Source: Lachnoclostridium sp. UBA1308 (GTDB lineage Bacteria; Bacillota; Clostridia; Lachnospirales; Lachnospiraceae). From it: a stretch of 8,957 bases of DNA. Positions 6,742 through 8,957 of this stretch are shown piece after piece. Numbering within the stretch: position 1 is the stretch's first letter; every line of letters begins with the position of its first letter. The stretch spans positions 58,583 to 67,539 of the forward strand of contig DBTU01000013.1 in assembly GCA_002307215.1 (NCBI GenBank), read 5' to 3'. A model generated the notes under the pieces. That model saw only the letters and a program-made list of their open reading frames with translations. It was not told where the DNA came from and ran no database searches. The position numbers and the translations under genes are program-made.

Positions 6742-7962
6742 TTAAACATTACCAATGTCATTCTCTTCATTTAACAGATGAACTAAACACGGCGTAACAC
6801 CAAGAAAATCCATACACTTAGCAAGCTGTGCATCCTTATCTATCGATATCCCGGCTGTCCTTCTCACTGCACGGATTAAAATATTCTTTGGCGTGTGCTC
6901 CATATCGATGAATTCCAGTAACTGAACTTTGTATCCGTGTGTCTCTAAAATCTCCGCACGAAGAGCGTCCGTAATTAAAGCTGCCATTCTTTCTTTTATT
7001 ATACCGTATTTTAAGATGGGCTTTAATACCTCGCTTTCAATCTGATTGTTTAGTTCATGCTGACAGCAAGGCACCGAGAGAATCACTTGCGCTCCCCAGG
7101 ATACTGCCTTATAAAGGGCATAATCCGTAGCCGTATCACAGGCATGTAATGTGACTACCATATCAACTTTATTGTTATCCTGATAATTCGCAATATCTCC
7201 TACAAGAAACCTCAGTTTGTCATATCCATATTTCCTACTCAGTTCATTACAATGTATAATTACATCAGATTTCAAATCCAGACCAATGACATTGATTTGA
7301 TATCCCTTTAAGATTTTGAGATAATAGTACATCGCAAAGGTCAGATAAGATTTACCACAACCAAAATCAAGAATCGTAAGCTCCTTTTCTTTCTCTAGGT
7401 ATGGTAGGATGTCCTCGATATACTCCAGGAAACGGTTAATCTGTTTGAATTTATCAGACTTTGCTTTTACAACCTGCCCCTCTTTTGTCATTACACCAAG
7501 ATCAATTAAGAAGGGAAGCGGTTTACCTTCCAAAAGAATATAATTCTTAATCTTATTATGAAGAAGCTCCACCTGATCCGGTGAAATCGATTTCCCACCT
7601 TTTGTATCGCTGTTTTCATCTCCTGATTTAATCATCCGACGATTTATAGTTACTTTACCCTTTTTGCTTATTAAAAGAATTATCTTTTCCTGCTTTGATG
7701 TGATTTCCACTTGATGAAAAAGGCCTTCAAACCAATCGGGCAATCTGTCAATCAACCCGTCGCAATGATAATTTGTATGAAATATTTTATCTCCGATATA
7801 TTCGGAAGCCTGGTATTGTATTATATCCTTAATCATAACCGGCCTGATTTTTATCTTGGTTATCTTCTCCCTGTTGGTAGAATTACTGATTATTATACTA
7901 CTCAGACTGCTACCAAGAATATCCTCAAAGGTCTTCCTAATTATTTGCTCCATTGCACTCAT
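6742..7962 (-). CDS. Class I SAM-dependent methyltransferase (Methyltransf_32-like)
   Basis: This is a cytoplasmic methyltransferase of 406 residues. The SAM-binding motif I, LDFGCGKSYLTFA (198-210), is followed by an acidic strand end VIGLDL (225-230), GDIANY (255-260), VTLHACDTATDYAL (270-283) and SVPCCQHEL (296-304). This set resembles the Methyltransf_32 group, which includes the GSTCD and METTL25-like proteins, and the CCQH motif recalls Trm13. RNA is a plausible substrate, but that is inference. The N-terminal 150 residues form a separate region with a basic patch (REKITKIKIRP, 31-41) that could bind nucleic acid. The start is uncertain: M1 (7962) and M4 (7953) are both possible, neither with a strong ribosome binding site, and an in-frame TGA lies just upstream. 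A GGGAG at 7981-7985 is spaced for an out-of-frame ATG at 7975. It is the first gene of the minus-strand run. Confidence 0.82.
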   Translation of the reverse strand: MSAMEQIIRKTFEDILGSSLSSIIISNSTNREKITKIKIRPVMIKDIIQYQASEYIGDKIFHTNYHCDGLIDRLPDWFEGLFHQVEITSKQEKIILLISKKGKVTINRRMIKSGDENSDTKGGKSISPDQVELLHNKIKNYILLEGKPLPFLIDLGVMTKEGQVVKAKSDKFKQINRFLEYIEDILPYLEKEKELTILDFGCGKSYLTFAMYYYLKILKGYQINVIGLDLKSDVIIHCNELSRKYGYDKLRFLVGDIANYQDNNKVDMVVTLHACDTATDYALYKAVSWGAQVILSVPCCQHELNNQIESEVLKPILKYGIIKERMAALITDALRAEILETHGYKVQLLEFIDMEHTPKNILIRAVRRTAGISIDKDAQLAKCMDFLGVTPCLVHLLNEENDIGNV

Positions 7963-7993
7963 CCAATCTACTCATTTTAGCTCCCATGTACCG

Positions 7994-8022
7994 ATTGTAT
8001 ACTTTCTGTGAGACTATTTCAA
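7994..8022 (-). promoter_or_regulatory. Promoter of the minus-strand gene run
   Basis: On the minus strand TTGAAA (8017-8022) and TACAAT (7994-7999) are separated by 17 bases, each one mismatch from consensus. Transcription would start near 7987, only about 25 bases before the methyltransferase start. The leader would be very short and contain the GGGAG (7981-7985) and the ATG at 7975. Confidence 0.65.
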
Positions 8023-8260
8023 TTCTATCCGGTTCGTGGATCTTGGAAACTTATTCATTTTATATTTTAAAGTCTTTTGACGGATAGTACAACCTAATTA
8101 TTATTAATTTTATCTAAATACTGGTTTAAGTGCAAATGATGATGAACTCAACGCATTTCAGTTTATTGAATTCTTTATTTACACTTCCTGACATGATGCT
8201 TTAAAGCAGGATCACAAACATAACCGCTTAAGGCTACAAACACAATTTTTAAAATATGCA

Positions 8261-8302
8261 GTATATAATAATGAATTTCCAATGGAATTCATTATTATAT
8301 AC
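8261..8302. promoter_or_regulatory. Perfect 17-bp inverted repeat upstream of the repeat-protein gene
   Basis: GTATATAATAATGAATT (8261-8277) and AATTCATTATTATATAC (8286-8302) are exact reverse complements around the 8-base loop TCCAATGG. It lies 32 bases upstream of the -35 box of the repeat-protein promoter. There is no T tract after it on either strand, so a terminator is unlikely. It could be a binding site for a dimeric regulator, an RNA hairpin in a longer transcript from a distal promoter, or a small palindromic repeat. Confidence 0.5.
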
Positions 8303-8333
8303 CTAATGGCTCGCACGATTTTGCGAGACTATT

Positions 8334-8362
8334 TTCACACTAATTTCCAGACTGCATATATT
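8334..8362 (+). promoter_or_regulatory. Promoter of the repeat-protein gene
   Basis: TTCACA (8334-8339) and TATATT (8357-8362), each one mismatch from consensus, are separated by 17 bases. Transcription would start near 8369, giving a leader of about 20 bases that contains the ribosome binding site AGGAG (8378-8382). Because the site matches a vegetative-type promoter, it gives no direct support for sporulation control. Confidence 0.6.
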
Positions 8363-8389
8363 AATTATAAAAAGCTTAGGAGTACTTAC

Positions 8390-8957
8390 ATGTCATATAC
8401 AATCGGCAGAAGCTACGGTACCGAAAGAAATCATAAGGTGCCGAATTATTATGTTAATTCTCAGAATATGCGATCCCCGGATAACTTACAACAGGCACCC
8501 GGTACCACAAATCAAACATCACCCACGAGAACTCCGGCTCCGGGCACAACTACTACACCATCTACTCCCAAAACAGGCTCAAGTATAATGCCAGGAAGAA
8601 CAGTCACTCCCGGTACTCCCGGCACAACTCCCGGTTCGGGATCAGGTATGGCTCCCGGCATTCCCAGTACAACCCCCGGTACGCCCGCCACACCCCCCAG
8701 CTCAGGTTCGGGTATGACTCCCGCCATTCCCGGTGTCACTCCCAGTACACCCGGTACGCCCGCCACACCTTCTACTCCCCCAGCAGGCCCAATTATAATG
8801 CCCGGAAGAACAGTCACCCCCGGCATTCCCGGTATAACTCCAGGTACCGGTATGGCTCCCGGTATTCCCGGTATAACTCCAGGTACCGGTATGGCTCCCG
8901 GCATTCCCGGTATAACTCCAGGTACCGGTATAACTCCAGGTATTCCCAGTATAACTC
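8390..8957 (+). CDS. Pro/Gly/Thr-rich tandem-repeat protein (partial, runs off the window)
   Basis: The frame is open from the ATG at 8390 to the window end, giving 189 residues without a stop, so the C-terminus is missing. AGGAG lies 7 bases before the ATG and a promoter lies before that. Residues 1-36 are non-repetitive and polar (MSYTIGRSYGTERNHK and on), with no signal peptide or membrane span. From about residue 37 the protein is almost only Pro, Gly, Thr, Ser, Ala and Ile. A 13-residue unit, PGIPGITPGTGMA, repeats exactly in tandem from residue 144 (39-bp DNA units at 8819-8857, 8858-8896 and a variant at 8897-8935). An older duplication, IMPGRTVTPG, occurs at 66-75 and 136-145. Glycine is not at every third position, so it is not a collagen triple helix. 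A cell-surface or spore-surface role is possible but unsupported. I do not recognise the family. Confidence 0.75.
   Translation, partial: MSYTIGRSYGTERNHKVPNYYVNSQNMRSPDNLQQAPGTTNQTSPTRTPAPGTTTTPSTPKTGSSIMPGRTVTPGTPGTTPGSGSGMAPGIPSTTPGTPATPPSSGSGMTPAIPGVTPSTPGTPATPSTPPAGPIIMPGRTVTPGIPGITPGTGMAPGIPGITPGTGMAPGIPGITPGTGITPGIPSIT
8819..8957 (+). repeat. 39-bp coding tandem repeat
   Basis: Units begin at 8819, 8858, 8897 and 8936 (the last cut by the window end), each encoding a PGIPGIT-PGTG-type block. The first two units differ at a few silent positions such as GGC/GGT, which points to recent expansion. The array may continue beyond the window, and its copy number is likely to vary between strains. 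Confidence 0.85.

Larger units (their letters stand above)
7963..8389. other. Divergent intergenic region
   Basis: This 427-bp AT-rich gap separates the minus-strand run from the plus-strand repeat-protein gene. It holds the minus promoter (7994-8022), a weak plus promoter candidate TTGACG/TATTAT with a 16-base spacer (8077-8104), the perfect inverted repeat at 8261-8302, a small hairpin CTCGCA/TGCGAG (8310-8327) and the plus promoter (8334-8362). The string GAGACTATTTC (8010-8020) recurs with one extra T at 8325-8336, close to both main promoters. I found no supportable gene in it: the best frame, 21-22 codons from about 8139, has no ribosome binding site. Confidence 0.6.

Noticed and set aside
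8077..8104. TTGACG/TATTAT promoter candidate on the plus strand
   Set aside because: The boxes are acceptable but the region is AT-rich, no gene follows closely and a better promoter lies directly before the repeat-protein gene; kept only as a mention.
8139..8204. Short plus-strand frame starting with repeated ATG codons in the divergent intergenic region
   Set aside because: There is no ribosome binding site before it, and the 21-22 codon product has no recognisable feature.
8512..8904. Minus-strand open frame of 130 codons, rich in Pro, Gly and Val
   Set aside because: It is the reverse-strand shadow of the GGT/CCC-rich repeats in the plus-strand gene from 8390, which has a promoter, AGGAG and a good start; the minus frame has none.
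8390..8957. Collagen-like protein
   Set aside because: Glycine does not recur strictly every third residue in the repeat units, so a triple helix is not expected.

Overview
The window looks like a chromosomal segment of a low-GC, Gram-positive anaerobe of the Clostridia. The gene families and the AT-rich codon and intergenic style suggest a Lachnospiraceae member of the Lachnoclostridium/Anaerocolumna type; this is an inference from style, not from a marker gene. Ribosome binding sites are strong GGAGG or AGGAG types, and several promoters match the housekeeping consensus. There is no phage, insertion-sequence transposase, CRISPR array, tRNA or rRNA.

Left part (1-1725, plus strand): two independently transcribed genes for envelope proteins. 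First is a six-span PAP2-family phosphatase/phosphotransferase with its own promoter and terminator. Second is a lipoprotein carrying an FMN-binding domain with the SGAT flavinylation motif. A strong hairpin at 1685-1725 closes the lipoprotein gene and also lies at the end of the gene run coming from the right.

Middle part (1737-7962, minus strand): a four-gene run read right to left. It starts at a near-consensus promoter (7994-8022) and encodes a Methyltransf_32-like class I methyltransferase, a large membrane-anchored extracytoplasmic protein with a C-terminal C39-like fold that lacks the catalytic residues, an M29-family aminopeptidase with all metal ligands, and a family 2 glycosyltransferase. 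The last two gene gaps each hold a compact, highly structured element: a roughly 105-bp imperfect palindrome with terminal inverted repeats (4033-4137) and a multi-hairpin element (2769-2864) that carries a ribosome binding site and a short reading frame running into the glycosyltransferase start. These resemble dispersed intergenic repeats (MITE-like), but only a genome search can show this. The four proteins have no obvious common pathway.

Right part (7963-8957): a 427-bp divergent intergenic region with opposing promoters and a perfect 17-bp inverted repeat. It is followed by the start of a plus-strand gene at 8390 that runs off the window end. The product is an unrecognised Pro/Gly/Thr-rich protein with 13-residue tandem repeats.

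I see no confirmed new multi-gene system. The items most worth following are the two structured intergenic elements, the pseudo-peptidase protein and the truncated repeat protein.
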